This document shows positions 43,370 to 52,582 of a DNA stretch of 64,000 nucleotides, piece by piece; within the stretch, counting starts at the first letter, position 1, and every line of letters begins with the position of its first letter. Origin of the DNA: Citrobacter rodentium NBRC 105723 = DSM 16636 (GTDB taxonomy: Bacteria > Pseudomonadota > Gammaproteobacteria > Enterobacterales > Enterobacteriaceae); NCBI RefSeq assembly GCF_021278985.1, contig NZ_CP082833.1, positions 4,402,001 to 4,466,000 of the forward strand, in the 5' to 3' direction. The notes under the pieces are model-generated. The model was not told where the DNA came from and made no database searches. It saw nothing but the letters and a program-made list of their open reading frames with translations. A program made the position numbers and the translations under genes.

Positions 43370-43588
43370 CTACCAACGGTACTTATCCAGCCGCAATTGG
43401 CGCAGACATTCAGCAGTTTCAATGTCTGCCTGCAGGTCTTCGTCGCTGTCATTTCCTGCTTTTCTCGCTCCACTGCACGGTTCCTGCATCAAATCCGCGG
43501 ATGGAGTTGGCCGCGTCGAGGGCGCGCTGACGCGGCTGCACAGCGTGATCGTCAAAATCGCACTTAGTATGATTCGGGTCGTTAACAT
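43370..43588 (-). CDS. Rz1-like outer-membrane spanin lipoprotein
   Basis: A 72-residue ORF that starts inside the Rz gene in another frame and runs past its end, the classical embedded Rz1 layout. The N-terminus MLTTRIILSAILTITLCSRV has a lipoprotein signal with Cys17, then a Pro/Ser-rich start of the mature part (SAPSTRPTPSADLMQEP). Together with Rz it would fuse the two membranes at phage lysis. Confidence 0.75.
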   Translation of the reverse strand: MLTTRIILSAILTITLCSRVSAPSTRPTPSADLMQEPCSGARKAGNDSDEDLQADIETAECLRQLRLDKYRW

Positions 43589-43823
43589 ATTTCACCACGT
43601 CTCGGTAAATCGTCCGGTAAATCACCTTTCCTTCTGCGCTGGCCGTTGCCGCTTTTTGCTCGCCGGTGGCAACGGCTTTCTCAGCCTTTTTGTTCTTCGC
43701 TGCATGTTCGCTGTTAATCTTGTCGCTGTGGGCGTACCAGCCTTTCTGGTAACCGGCATAGTATGCGCCGGCAAACATCCCAAGCAGAACGGCCTGCGCT
43801 AACAGCTTCGATTTAATGGTCAC
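43449..43823 (-). CDS. Rz-like inner-membrane spanin
   Basis: GTG 43823 overlaps the endolysin stop (GTGA) and gives 124 residues: VTIKSKLLAQAVLLGMFAGA is the signal-anchor, followed by the periplasmic coiled region (HSDKINSEHAAKNKKAEKAV). The frame is open a little further upstream but into the endolysin. Part of a holin-endolysin-Rz/Rz1 lysis cassette of a lambdoid prophage. Confidence 0.85.
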   Translation of the reverse strand: MTIKSKLLAQAVLLGMFAGAYYAGYQKGWYAHSDKINSEHAAKNKKAEKAVATGEQKAATASAEGKVIYRTIYRDVVKYVNDPNHTKCDFDDHAVQPRQRALDAANSIRGFDAGTVQWSEKSRK

Positions 43824-44359
43824 TGGTCTATCCCCCAGCACGCAAGCGCGCTTTCCTGATCCCGACACTCAACCTGACCATAGCAGCCATTCTTCTGGCC
43901 TTTTGTCAGCCGACAGTCGCGGCCACCGTCTTTAATCCACCAGCGGATCGCTTCACAAGCCCCTTTGCGGTCACCGGCATTGATGCGCTTGAAGAACGTT
44001 GAGGGGAAACATTTACCGGGGCCGATGTTGTACGGGCAGAATGAAGCAATACCTGCTTTCTGCGGTTCGGTCAGCGGCACCTTGATATTCAGGTTAACCC
44101 ACGCCAGTGCCTTATCCCGTTCGATGGCGTTTACCCGGTCACATTTAGCTTGCGTCAGCTTCATGCCTTGCACCACCAGCTTATCATCAACCATCGTAGC
44201 GCCGCGACAAATCGTCCAGATCCCACCGCCGTCTTTGTGCGCAGGGAAGCTGTTACCCTCTTTCTCGTTCAGGAACTGATCGAGTATCACCGGGGCGGAG
44301 GCGCCTGATAAGACTAGGGCCAGAACAGCAGCACTGAGCTTAGTTTTGCTGGTAGCCAT
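43820..44359 (-). CDS. Phage SAR endolysin (lysozyme)
   Basis: From ATG 44359, 179 residues. The N-terminal hydrophobic segment TKLSAAVLALVLSGASAPVI, rich in small residues, is a signal-anchor-release sequence. The E-(8)-D-(5)-T triad of the RrrD/P21-type lysozymes is visible in NEKEGNSFPAHKDGGGIWTI. Muralytic release at lysis. It sits between the broken holin and the spanin genes. Confidence 0.9.
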   Translation of the reverse strand: MATSKTKLSAAVLALVLSGASAPVILDQFLNEKEGNSFPAHKDGGGIWTICRGATMVDDKLVVQGMKLTQAKCDRVNAIERDKALAWVNLNIKVPLTEPQKAGIASFCPYNIGPGKCFPSTFFKRINAGDRKGACEAIRWWIKDGGRDCRLTKGQKNGCYGQVECRDQESALACWGIDQ

Positions 44360-44575
44360 TGTCACGAGCCTCTTTCCAGCGATCATCTTTGATTTTGAAA
44401 TACAGATTTGTCAGGTAGGTCAACAAGCTCAACAAGAAGCTGCCGAGAACCCCAATGGCAGCCCACTGGCTCGGGCTCACCTTATCGAGAAGTGCAGCAA
44501 CCAATAACCAAAGCTACCAATAGACGTACCATACGACAGCCCTGCCGCTGCATCTGAAAGGTTGTTCATCCTCAT
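44340..44575 (-). pseudogene. Holin gene, frameshifted
   Basis: The S21-type holin text is split between two frames: MNNLSDAAAGLSYGTSIGSF then GYWLL in the first, and LLDKVSPSQWAAIGVLGSFL, SLLTYLTNLYFKIKDDRWKE in the second. A single missing base after CTGCA (near 44495) breaks it. Its stop overlaps the endolysin start region. Without the holin this lysis cassette is probably inactive. Confidence 0.8.
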
Positions 44576-44744
44576 ACCTTACCCCAGAGGGAAATGTATA
44601 AACTTCCGTGAGGGTAAAGCGTTAGGGTGGTCGGAATCCCGACCATATAGAGGAGGTCGATCAATAGTCTTTGTGGTGCTAAACTTCGGTCCTCTTCAAA
44701 TAGACTGATTTACATAAATTTTTAACGTTAAGGATAATTGTATA

Positions 44745-45743
44745 ATGAGCACTGTGGCAGGGCGTAGTTACGATATCGATCTTGCAAGAACACTTTCGTG
44801 CTTCCTTGTTGTCATGACACATGTTACCGCATACTGGAATTATAAGTTTCAGCCGGTCTGGGAGGTGGTTAACTTTTACAATTCCCTATCCAGGTGCGCA
44901 GTTCCAATTTTTATTATGATATCGGGAATTCTATTGGTTAAAAAAGATATCGATCCAGCCACTTTCTACAAGAAAAAGTTTCCTAAAGCTATTGCCGCAC
45001 TACTGGCATGGTCTGCTTTTTATTACATATTCTATGATAACAACCCTACCATTACCGGTTTCTTTATTAAAATATTAACCGGTCAGGCCATGTATCACCT
45101 TTGGTATCTATACTTCCTACTAGGAATGTATTTGATAACACCAATAATATCATTAGCATACTTTGGCATGAGCGACAAGCAGCGGCTTTTCTTCTTCATT
45201 ACTATAATTGTGCTTTTTCAGTTTAATGTAATCAAGTCATTAACCGGGTTAAGCCTTCAATCAAAATTCAACATGGACTCTATCGTTACTCTTAGCTGGT
45301 ATATGTTTGTCGGTAAATACGTCTACGACTTAAAGGATAAAATAAGAAGCAAAATAGTATTATCAGTTATGTTTATTTCTTCTATTGCATTCACAGCGAT
45401 CATGAATGAATGGTACTCCCACTATATCGGAAGCCCTAGCCAGGCATTCCTTGATAACTTCGCGCTGAATACATTCATTGCAGCATGCTCTCTACTATTA
45501 TTGTCCACAAAGGTAAATTTTACTTACTTAAATAAAATTTCACATAAAATAAGCGGATATACATTTGCTATTTATTGCATCCACCCTGCCATACTAATCC
45601 CACTAAAACAAACAGTGTGGGAACTTAGTTGGGGCAACTCAATGACATACTTCCTCCCTTTGGTTTGCGTGTTCATGTTCATTATTTCTTTATGTATATC
45701 ATATATTTTAAAGAGCATCCCAGTAATTAGATACGTTTGTTGA
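44745..45743 (+). CDS. Acyltransferase-3 family membrane O-acyltransferase
   Basis: A 332-residue inner-membrane protein with about ten segments and the family start RSYDIDLARTLSCFLVVMTH (catalytic-type His). In P22/Sf6-like phages such genes (oac) acetylate host O-antigen and sit next to the tailspike gene, as here. Modification of lipopolysaccharide, with exclusion of other phages, is inferred. AT-rich with a weak ribosome site (AAGGATAATTGTATA). Convergent with the tailspike gene. Confidence 0.88.
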   Translation: MSTVAGRSYDIDLARTLSCFLVVMTHVTAYWNYKFQPVWEVVNFYNSLSRCAVPIFIMISGILLVKKDIDPATFYKKKFPKAIAALLAWSAFYYIFYDNNPTITGFFIKILTGQAMYHLWYLYFLLGMYLITPIISLAYFGMSDKQRLFFFITIIVLFQFNVIKSLTGLSLQSKFNMDSIVTLSWYMFVGKYVYDLKDKIRSKIVLSVMFISSIAFTAIMNEWYSHYIGSPSQAFLDNFALNTFIAACSLLLLSTKVNFTYLNKISHKISGYTFAIYCIHPAILIPLKQTVWELSWGNSMTYFLPLVCVFMFIISLCISYILKSIPVIRYVC

Positions 45744-45774
45744 AAATGTCGCCCTCAAAAGAGGGCGAAAATAT

Positions 45775-47401
45775 TTACAATCTTCTTATCTTCCATCTCG
45801 GAGTGATGGTAAATAACCCATTTAAGGTGAAAACACCACTCATCACAAATGTTGTTGTACCCAGTCTTGTGGCATTAGATACTCTATAAGAAATCGTATA
45901 TTCACAAGCATCTGTAGTACTATCATAACCATTTGAAGTAACTGTAAATGACGGGACAGCAAGCAATGATGAATTATCTTTTGCTGATGAGTGAATCTTT
46001 GCAACATAAATCCGTGTTCCAGCTGCAGAAGACTCAGGCAAAGTTATAGCGATCATATATTTTTCTAATCCTTGTATGTATGTCTCGCTAATGCTTTTAG
46101 TTAAGGCAGAAATTTCAAGCATCATTTGCCGAGGATTTTGCCCAACTGGGACATATACTTTAAATACATGTACTGGGGAGGTGGATGTATTTGACTTATA
46201 ATTTACATAGGAGGGAATTATAGAGTTCCAGTCTATTATAGACTGTGGTCTAGGATCTAAATGCAGCGCTGTGCTGTGCATGGCAGTACCATCCCACAAT
46301 CCAGTTCTACCATAGTCCGCACCATCAGCAAAACCGCCAGCTATCTCACGGTAACGATGGAACCAAGCTTTTGTATTGTTGGCATTTAATGTGACGCTTG
46401 GAGAATTGGACCAACCGCTGTCGAAGTAGACTGTATGTTTTACCAAGGCTTCCTGGAGTGCTACCTAGACGTAACATGCAGTCTTTAACTGTGACACTTT
46501 GAGTGGTGCTTTGCCCTTCGATTAGGTATACACCACCAGTAGAAATATCGTTTTCTACATAGCAATTATCTATTAAAACATCATAAGGGATTATTGTGGT
46601 ATAGAACTTGACTCTCGCCTCACCAATCGTTTCGAGTGATCCCCCTGTGAATTTAATAGCCTGAATCCTACAATATATTGCCAGAGAATGTTTTTGAGGC
46701 TCAGCACACCATACATTACTAAACTCAAGATTATTAACCTCCTCTGATGGATGGTTGAATCCGAGGCGTATATGAGCCCCTGTAAGTACTACAGAAGATG
46801 AGCTTCGTCGGAATCTGATATTTCGATATACCGAGTACCAGCATTTATCGATATCCAGCCCGAAGTGGAAGTCCTCAAGGATGCAGTTCAGGACGCCCCC
46901 ATTATCGGAATTGTAGTAACTAGATATTCCCTTCATACCTAGGTTATCTTTGTTTCCCTTAAGCGCAATAGTGTCGACTCTGGAGCGGAATCCGGTCAGG
47001 GTGATCAGGTAGCCTGTGTTTGTGTTGGCGGAAGCATCAATGGTTGTGAAAAGGTCCTCACCTATCAAAGAAGATCCGTTAGGTAGCACTATCCCTGCGC
47101 CATTGTAAATGTAGGTTCCGTGAGGGAAGTAAAGCCGCCGGAAATTGGTGATAAAGCTTGATTCGGTAAGCGCTGCGCAGGCTGCATCGATTGCCGCCGT
47201 ATCATCAGTCACGCCATCTCCCTTTGCACCCCAATCTTTGACGTTAACGTAGTCTGTGTTCAGATCATGCTGCGTTCTTGCAACGGTATCGGAATAAGGC
47301 TGCTTTACCGCGATCAGCGCATCACCTTTACCATCTTCACTACTGGCAAGATCAATAAGAACGTCACTTGCGGTATCCTGCCCCCAGGGTTTATAAAACA
47401 A
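45775..47401 (-). pseudogene. Phage tailspike gene, frameshifted
   Basis: The N-terminal part (47401-46440) has the pectate-lyase-like tailspike start VNVKDWGAKGDGVTDDTAAI and a beta-helix (FRSRVDTIALKGNKDNLGMK). The C-terminal part (SGWSNSPSVTLNANNTKAWF onward) is in another frame from about 46440, so the protein is split. It starts with TTG after AGGAGCAATATT, with no P22-like head-binding domain in frame. An IS66-family element begins 21 bases upstream. Normally it would bind and cut O-antigen. Confidence 0.82.
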
Positions 47402-47414
47402 AATATTGCTCCTA

Positions 47415-47422
47415 CTTCAAAC
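47415..47422. repeat. Target-site duplication of the IS66 element (left)
   Basis: CTTCAAAC, repeated exactly at 50122-50129. Eight bases is the typical duplication length for IS66-family insertion. Confidence 0.95.
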
Positions 47423-47475
47423 GTAAGCGTCTCATTTAAACCGTCTGGTCTGTTTCCTCCGGCTCCACAAAAATA

Positions 47476-48153
47476 ATGTCCATCATTTTTAGTGGACACT
47501 ATCGTATGGAATACCGGACCTGGATTACTGAAGCTTTACGCCTTCACTTCGAAGAACATTTACCTCGGGTTGTGGCCGGACGTCGCCTGGGTGTACCAAA
47601 ATCAACAGTTTGTAGTATGTTCGTGCGCTTTCGGAGAGCTGGCCTTTCGTGGCCTTTGCCCGCAGGCATGTCGGAGCAGGAACTTGATGCCTGCCTTTAC
47701 GGACAATTTTCCACGGTACCAGTCGTACGTCCTGAAAGCACCGTTATATCCGAAACCCCCGTGGTAAAAAAACGTCCCCGGCGGCCCAACTTCCCTTATG
47801 AGTTTAAAATCGCCTTAGTGGAGCAGTCACTGCAGCCCGGAGCCTGTGTGGCGCAGATCGCCCGGGAAAACGGAATCAACGATAACCTGCTCTTCAACTG
47901 GCGCCATCAATACCGGAAAGGTGGCCTGCTGCCTTCCGGAAAAAATATGCCGGCACTGCTTCCCGTGACGTTAACGCCGGAGCCGGATAATAAAATCCCG
48001 GCCCCCGCACAGGAACCAGAGCAGATAAATACACCGTCCGACAGTCTGTGTTGTGAGCTGGTTCTGCCGGCCGGAACTCTCAGGCTTAAAGGTAAACTGA
48101 CGCCGGCGTTATTACAGACACTTATCCGCGAAATAAAAGGGAGCAGCCACTGA
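47476..48153 (+). CDS. tnpA: IS66-family TnpA (accessory protein with helix-turn-helix)
   Basis: 225 residues, with a transposase-8-like HTH (FPYEFKIALVEQSLQPGACV, AQIARENGINDNLLFNWRHQ). A second ATG ten codons in (MEYRTW) is possible. Its stop overlaps the tnpB start (ATGA), giving coupled translation. Confidence 0.92.
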   Translation: MSIIFSGHYRMEYRTWITEALRLHFEEHLPRVVAGRRLGVPKSTVCSMFVRFRRAGLSWPLPAGMSEQELDACLYGQFSTVPVVRPESTVISETPVVKKRPRRPNFPYEFKIALVEQSLQPGACVAQIARENGINDNLLFNWRHQYRKGGLLPSGKNMPALLPVTLTPEPDNKIPAPAQEPEQINTPSDSLCCELVLPAGTLRLKGKLTPALLQTLIREIKGSSH

Positions 48154-48500
48154 TGATATCTCTCCCTGCAGGTTCGCGTATCTGGCTGGTTGCAGGTATC
48201 ACCGATATGCGAAATGGCTTTAACGGCCTGGCATCAAAAGTTCAGAACGTCCTGAAGGATGACCCGTTCTCCGGACACCTGTTCATCTTCCGCGGACGCC
48301 GGGGTGACCAGATAAAAGTGTTGTGGGCTGACAGTGACGGACTGTGCCTCTTCACCAAACGCCTGGAGCGGGGCCGCTTCATCTGGCCAGTCACCCGTGA
48401 CGGCAAGGTGCACCTTACTCCGGCTCAGTTATCCATGCTTCTTGAAGGTATCAACTGGAAGCACCCGAAACGAACGGAACGCGCTGGAATCCGCATATAA
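48153..48500 (+). CDS. tnpB: IS66-family TnpB (Orf2)
   Basis: A 115-residue conserved accessory protein (GSRIWLVAGITDMRNGFNGL, FSGHLFIFRGRRGDQIKVLW, RGRFIWPV), typical IS66 Orf2 text and length. Required for transposition; exact role unknown. Confidence 0.95.
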   Translation: MISLPAGSRIWLVAGITDMRNGFNGLASKVQNVLKDDPFSGHLFIFRGRRGDQIKVLWADSDGLCLFTKRLERGRFIWPVTRDGKVHLTPAQLSMLLEGINWKHPKRTERAGIRI

Positions 48501-48519
48501 CCCGTTGTAAAGTGAGGAT

Positions 48520-50091
48520 ATGGACACCTCACTTGCTCATGAGAACGCCCGCCTGCGGGCACTGTTGCAGACGCAACAGGACACCATCCGCCAGATGGCC
48601 GAATACAACCGCCTGCTCTCACAGCGGGTGGCGGCTTATGCTTCCGAAATCAACCGGCTGAAGGCGCTGGTTGCGAAACTGCAACGTATGCAGTTCGGTA
48701 AAAGCTCAGAAAAACTTCGCGCAAAAACCGAACGGCAGATACAGGATGCACAGGAGAGAATCAGCGCACTTCAGGAAGAAATGGCTGAAACGCTGGGTGA
48801 GCAATATGACCCGGCACTGCCATCCGCCCTGCGCCAGTCTTCAGCCCGTAAACCGTTACCGGCCTCACTTCCCCGTGAAACCCGGGTTATCCGGCCGGAA
48901 GAGGAATGCTGTCCTGCCTGTGGTGGTGAACTCAGTTCTCTGGGATGTGATGTGTCAGAGCAACTGGAGCTTATCAGCAGCGCCTTTAAGGTTATCGAAA
49001 CACAACGTCCGAAACTGGCCTGTTGCCGGTGCGACCATATCGTGCAGGCACCAGTACCTTCAAAACCCATTGCACGCAGTTATGCCGGAGCGGGGCTTCT
49101 GGCCCATGTTGTCACCGGGAAATATGCAGACCATCTGCCGTTATACCGCCAGTCAGAAATATACCGTCGTCAGGGAGTGGAGCTGAGCCGTGCCACACTG
49201 GGGCGCTGGACAGGTGCTGTTGCTGAACTGCTGGAGCCGCTGTATGACGTCCTGCGCCAGTATGTGCTGATGCCCGGTAAAGTCCATGCTGATGATATCC
49301 CCGTCCCGGTCCAGGAGCCGGGCAGCGGTAAAACCCGGACAGCCCGGCTGTGGGTCTACGTCCGTGATGACCGTAACGCCGGTTCACAGATGCCCCCGGC
49401 GGTCTGGTTCGCGTACAGCCCGGACCGGAAAGGCATACATCCACAGAATCACCTGTCCGGTTACAGCGGAGTGCTTCAGGCCGATGCTTACGGTGGCTAC
49501 CGGGCGTTATACGAATCCGGCAGAATAACGGAAGCCGCGTGTATGGCCCATGCCCGGAGAAAAATCCACGATGTGCATGCAAGAGCGCCAACCGATATCA
49601 CCACGGAAGCCCTGCAGCGTATCGGTGAACTGTATGCCATCGAAGCAGAAGTCCGGGGATGTTCAGCAGAACAGCGTCTGGCGGCAAGAAAAGCCAGAGC
49701 TGCGTCACTGATGCAGTCACTGTATGACTGGATACAGACTCAGATGAAAACACTGTCGCGTCACTCGGATACGGCAAAAGCGTTCGCATACCTGCTGAAA
49801 CAGTGGGATAGCCTGAACGTGTACTGCAGTAATGGCTGGGTGGAAATCGACAACAACATCGCAGAGAACGCCTTAAGGGGAGTGGCCGTAGGCCGGAAAA
49901 ACTGGCTGTTCGCGGGTTCTGACAGCGGTGGCGAACATGCGGCGGTGTTGTACTCGCTGATCGGCACATGCCGTCTGAACAATGTGGAGCCAGAAAAATG
50001 GCTGCGTTACGTCATTGAGCATATCCAGGACTGGCCGGCAAATCGGGTACGCGATCTGTTGCCCTGGAAAGTTGATCTGAGCTCTCAGTAA
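48520..50091 (+). CDS. tnpC: IS66-family TnpC, DDE transposase
   Basis: 523 residues. An N-terminal coiled coil and leucine-rich region, a zinc-finger domain (CCPACGGELSS ... CCRCDHIV), then the DDE core: KVHADDIPVPVQEPGSGKTR (first Asp), LQADAYGGYRALYESGRITE (second), and the Glu region NGWVEIDNNIAENALRGVAV. Complete by family length; the stop codon lies inside the right terminal region. Confidence 0.96.
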   Translation: MDTSLAHENARLRALLQTQQDTIRQMAEYNRLLSQRVAAYASEINRLKALVAKLQRMQFGKSSEKLRAKTERQIQDAQERISALQEEMAETLGEQYDPALPSALRQSSARKPLPASLPRETRVIRPEEECCPACGGELSSLGCDVSEQLELISSAFKVIETQRPKLACCRCDHIVQAPVPSKPIARSYAGAGLLAHVVTGKYADHLPLYRQSEIYRRQGVELSRATLGRWTGAVAELLEPLYDVLRQYVLMPGKVHADDIPVPVQEPGSGKTRTARLWVYVRDDRNAGSQMPPAVWFAYSPDRKGIHPQNHLSGYSGVLQADAYGGYRALYESGRITEAACMAHARRKIHDVHARAPTDITTEALQRIGELYAIEAEVRGCSAEQRLAARKARAASLMQSLYDWIQTQMKTLSRHSDTAKAFAYLLKQWDSLNVYCSNGWVEIDNNIAENALRGVAVGRKNWLFAGSDSGGEHAAVLYSLIGTCRLNNVEPEKWLRYVIEHIQDWPANRVRDLLPWKVDLSSQ

Positions 50092-50121
50092 ATATCAATA
50101 CGGTTCTGGCGAGCCGCTTAC

Positions 50122-50129
50122 CTTCAAAC
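50122..50129. repeat. Target-site duplication of the IS66 element (right)
   Basis: CTTCAAAC, identical to 47415-47422. Confidence 0.95.
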
Positions 50130-51058
50130 CGACATCAAAAGAGAGTTATTCCCTCGGCCCTCTGACAATGTCGATGGCTGAGTTATGGGCTAAGTATGAT
50201 GCCATGCTCGCTGAAATGGCCGACGTTATGACGTTCACTAAACTATGGAATAAATTTCTTGCGAGTCCTTACTTTCTGGACCTCAGCCCACGCACTCAGA
50301 CGGACTATCTGCAACATCAAAAAAACTGCTTGCTGTGTTTGGCAAGATGAAAGCCGATAACATCAAGCCCGAGCATGTTTGCGCATTTATGGATAAGCGC
50401 GGATTGCAAAGCAAGACACAGGCAAACCATGAGAAAAGCAGTATGTCCCGCGTTTTCCGGTGGGGATACGAACGGGGATATGTTAAGAGCAATCCATGCA
50501 AGGGGGGTGAGTAAATTTTCGAAAAAGGCACGCGACGTGTACACGCCTGATGAGCACTATTATCAGATATATCAGGAGGCAAACACTAAATTAAAAATAG
50601 TAATGGAAATAGCGTATCTTTGCGCAGCGCGCCTGGGTGATGTTCTGGATTTGAAATGGTCAGAGATTATGGAGGATGGAATATTTATCGAGCAGAACAA
50701 AACAGGTAAAAAGCAGATTAAGAAGTGGACGCCTCGCCTTCACGCAGCAATCGACTTAGCACACCAGTTGCCCGGAAATAAAACCACCGGTTACGTGATC
50801 CCTGGCCCAAGCGGAGGCAAGATCAATAAAAAGACGCTAAACAACTGGTGGAACAAAGCGAAGAGAATGGCTAAAGGTAAACTGGGGTATGCCATACCGA
50901 GCACTTTCCATGACCTGAAGGCAAAATCTATTTCTGACTATGAAGGGAGCACCCGCGACAAACAACTTTTCAGCGGACATAAAACTGAGGGACAGGTACT
51001 GGTTTATGACCGCAAAACGAAGGTCACACCCACACTGGATCTGCCCATTGTTGAGTAA
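50124..51058 (+). pseudogene. Tyrosine recombinase (integrase) at serT, N-terminally truncated with two frameshifts
   Basis: The frame starts right after the IS66 element (KPTSKESYSLGPLTMSMAEL, about 40 residues short of a full integrase) and gives the core-binding part MTFTKLWNKFLASPYFLDLS. A frame slip occurs at A7 (about 50321-50327; eight A would continue QKKLLAVFGKMKADNIKPEH) and a second, compensating slip at G6 (about 50501; five G would give NPCKGVSKFSKKARDVYTPD). The catalytic part is intact: AARLGDVLDLKW (Arg), TFHDLKAKSISDYEG, FSGHKTEGQVLVYDRK (Tyr). The protein ends 82 bases before serT. Confidence 0.88.
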
Positions 51059-51107
51059 AATATTCTACGAAAATATTCTACGAACGTTCTACGAACCCAA
51101 AAAACAA

Positions 51108-51138
51108 AGGGGTTACCTTTCGGTAACCCCTTGTTTAA
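51108..51138. terminator. Terminator between integrase and serT
   Basis: AGGGGTTACCTTTCGGTAACCCCTTGTTT, a perfect stem with a T-rich tail on the plus strand; the reverse can end serT transcription. Similar stems precede att copies 1 and 2. Confidence 0.8.
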
Positions 51139-51140
51139 TC

Positions 51141-51228
51141 TGGCGGAAGCGCAGAGATTCGAACTCTGGAACCCTTTCGGGTCGCCGGTTTTCAAGACCG
51201 GTGCCTTCAACCGCTCGGCCACACTTCC
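51141..51228 (-). tRNA. serT: tRNA-Ser (anticodon UGA)
   Basis: A complete 88-base serine tRNA on the minus strand. It starts GGAAGTGTGGCCGAGCGG, has anticodon loop CTTGAAA (TGA), a long variable arm (GACCCGAAAGGGTTC), TTCGAATC in the T loop, and ends CTTCCGCCA with CCA encoded. Flanked by yccA as in E. coli. It is the integration target for the tandem elements on its 3' side; the 3' end is repeated at 43.2 and 40.1 kb. Confidence 0.98.
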
Positions 51229-51502
51229 GGAATGACGCGAACTATAAACATCCCGATGCGTCGTGTAAAGCCCGAATGCGTTCGTTTGGCTGAAAAACAG
51301 GCAAAATAGTGTTAATAGCCTGAAATAACAACAAATTGACCAATTAATCAGCATAACCTCCCCCCTTTACTGCGCTGTGCGTGAAGGGATAATGAAACCT
51401 GATGCAGATCAAATGAGTAAAGATGGGTAAAACCACTGGTCGCCTCGCCCGGGATTTCATTATCCTTCATCATTAATTACATCTGTCATAAGAGAGTGAC
51501 TC

Positions 51503-52162
51503 ATGGATCGTATTGTTAGTTCTTCACATGACCGTACATCGCTACTCAGCACGCATAAGGTGCTGCGTAACACCTATTTCCTGCTGAGCCTGACGCTGGC
51601 GTTTTCCGCGATAACAGCAACAGCCAGCACCGTTCTGATGCTGCCGTCTCCGGGTCTGATTCTGACTCTGGTGGGTATGTATGGACTGATGTTCCTGACC
51701 TATAAAACCGCGAACAAGCCGAGCGGCATTATCTCCGCCTTCGCCTTCACCGGTTTTCTGGGCTACATCCTTGGCCCTATCCTCAACGCTTATCTGTCGG
51801 CGGGAATGGGTGACGTTATCGGTATGGCGCTGGGTGGAACCGCGCTGGTATTCTTCTGCTGCTCTGCATACGTACTGACGACGCGCAAAGATATGTCCTT
51901 CCTCGGCGGTATGCTGATGGCCGGTATCGTCGTGGTGCTGATTGGTATGGTTGCGAATATCTTCCTGCAACTGCCGGCGCTGCATCTGGCGATTAGCGCG
52001 GTGTTTATCCTGATTTCTTCGGGCGCAATCCTGTTTGAAACCAGCAATATCATCCGTGGCGGTGAGACCAACTATATTCGTGCGACGGTCAGCCTCTACG
52101 TTTCGCTGTACAACATCTTTGTCAGCCTGCTCAGCATCCTAGGCTTCGCCAGCCGCGACTAA
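51503..52162 (+). CDS. yccA: YccA, Bax-inhibitor-1-family FtsH modulator
   Basis: A 219-residue inner-membrane protein with seven hydrophobic segments. In E. coli it is a substrate and inhibitor of the FtsH protease and protects SecY. It begins MDRIVSSSHDRTSLLSTHKV and ends LLSILGFASRD. AGAGAGTGACTC provides the ribosome site. Monocistronic, with a terminator after it. Confidence 0.97.
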   Translation: MDRIVSSSHDRTSLLSTHKVLRNTYFLLSLTLAFSAITATASTVLMLPSPGLILTLVGMYGLMFLTYKTANKPSGIISAFAFTGFLGYILGPILNAYLSAGMGDVIGMALGGTALVFFCCSAYVLTTRKDMSFLGGMLMAGIVVVLIGMVANIFLQLPALHLAISAVFILISSGAILFETSNIIRGGETNYIRATVSLYVSLYNIFVSLLSILGFASRD

Positions 52163-52183
52163 ACGTAATCTCGCGTTACCCCG

Positions 52184-52212
52184 GCCCCGCTTATGCGGGG
52201 CTTTGTTTTTTG
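52184..52212 (+). terminator. yccA terminator
   Basis: GCCCCGCTTATGCGGGGC followed by TTTGTTTTTT. Confidence 0.9.
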
Positions 52213-52252
52213 CTAAACTGCCGCCTGATTATCTGACGTAGTGTGAAGAGTT

Positions 52253-52582
52253 ATGTTGATCTTTGAAGGCAACGAAATTGCAACCGATAGCGAAGGCTAT
52301 CTGCAGGACACCGCCCAGTGGAGCGAACCGCTGGCGACGGTCATCGCGAAAAATGAAGGCATTATCCTCTCCCCTGAACACTGGGAAGTGGTGCGCTTCG
52401 TGCGGGAGTTCTATCTGGAATTTAATACCTCGCCCGCCATCCGTATGCTGGTAAAAGCAATGGCCAATAAATTCGGTGAGGAAAAAGGCAACAGCCGCTA
52501 CCTGTACCGCCTGTTTCCTAAAGGTCCGGCTAAACAGGCCACCAAAATTGCAGGCCTGCCCAAGCCGGTAAAATGCATTTAA
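52253..52582 (+). CDS. tusE: TusE, sulfur carrier for tRNA 2-thiouridine synthesis
   Basis: A 109-residue DsrC-family protein that receives sulfur from TusBCD and passes it to MnmA. The active Cys is the penultimate residue in GLPKPVKCI. RYLYRLFPKGPAKQATKIAG is the conserved C-terminal region. Its stop overlaps the convergent acyP stop. Confidence 0.97.
   Translation: MLIFEGNEIATDSEGYLQDTAQWSEPLATVIAKNEGIILSPEHWEVVRFVREFYLEFNTSPAIRMLVKAMANKFGEEKGNSRYLYRLFPKGPAKQATKIAGLPKPVKCI

Larger units (their letters stand above)
47423..50121 (+). mobile_element. Complete IS66-family insertion sequence
   Basis: 2699 bases. The left end is GTAAGCGTCTCATTTAAACC, the right end (minus strand) GTAAGCGGCTCGCCAGAACC, an imperfect inverted repeat starting GTAAGCG. 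It has three coupled genes tnpA, tnpB and tnpC and perfect 8-bp duplications of CTTCAAAC on both sides. All genes are open, so this is a recent and probably active insertion. Confidence 0.96.
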
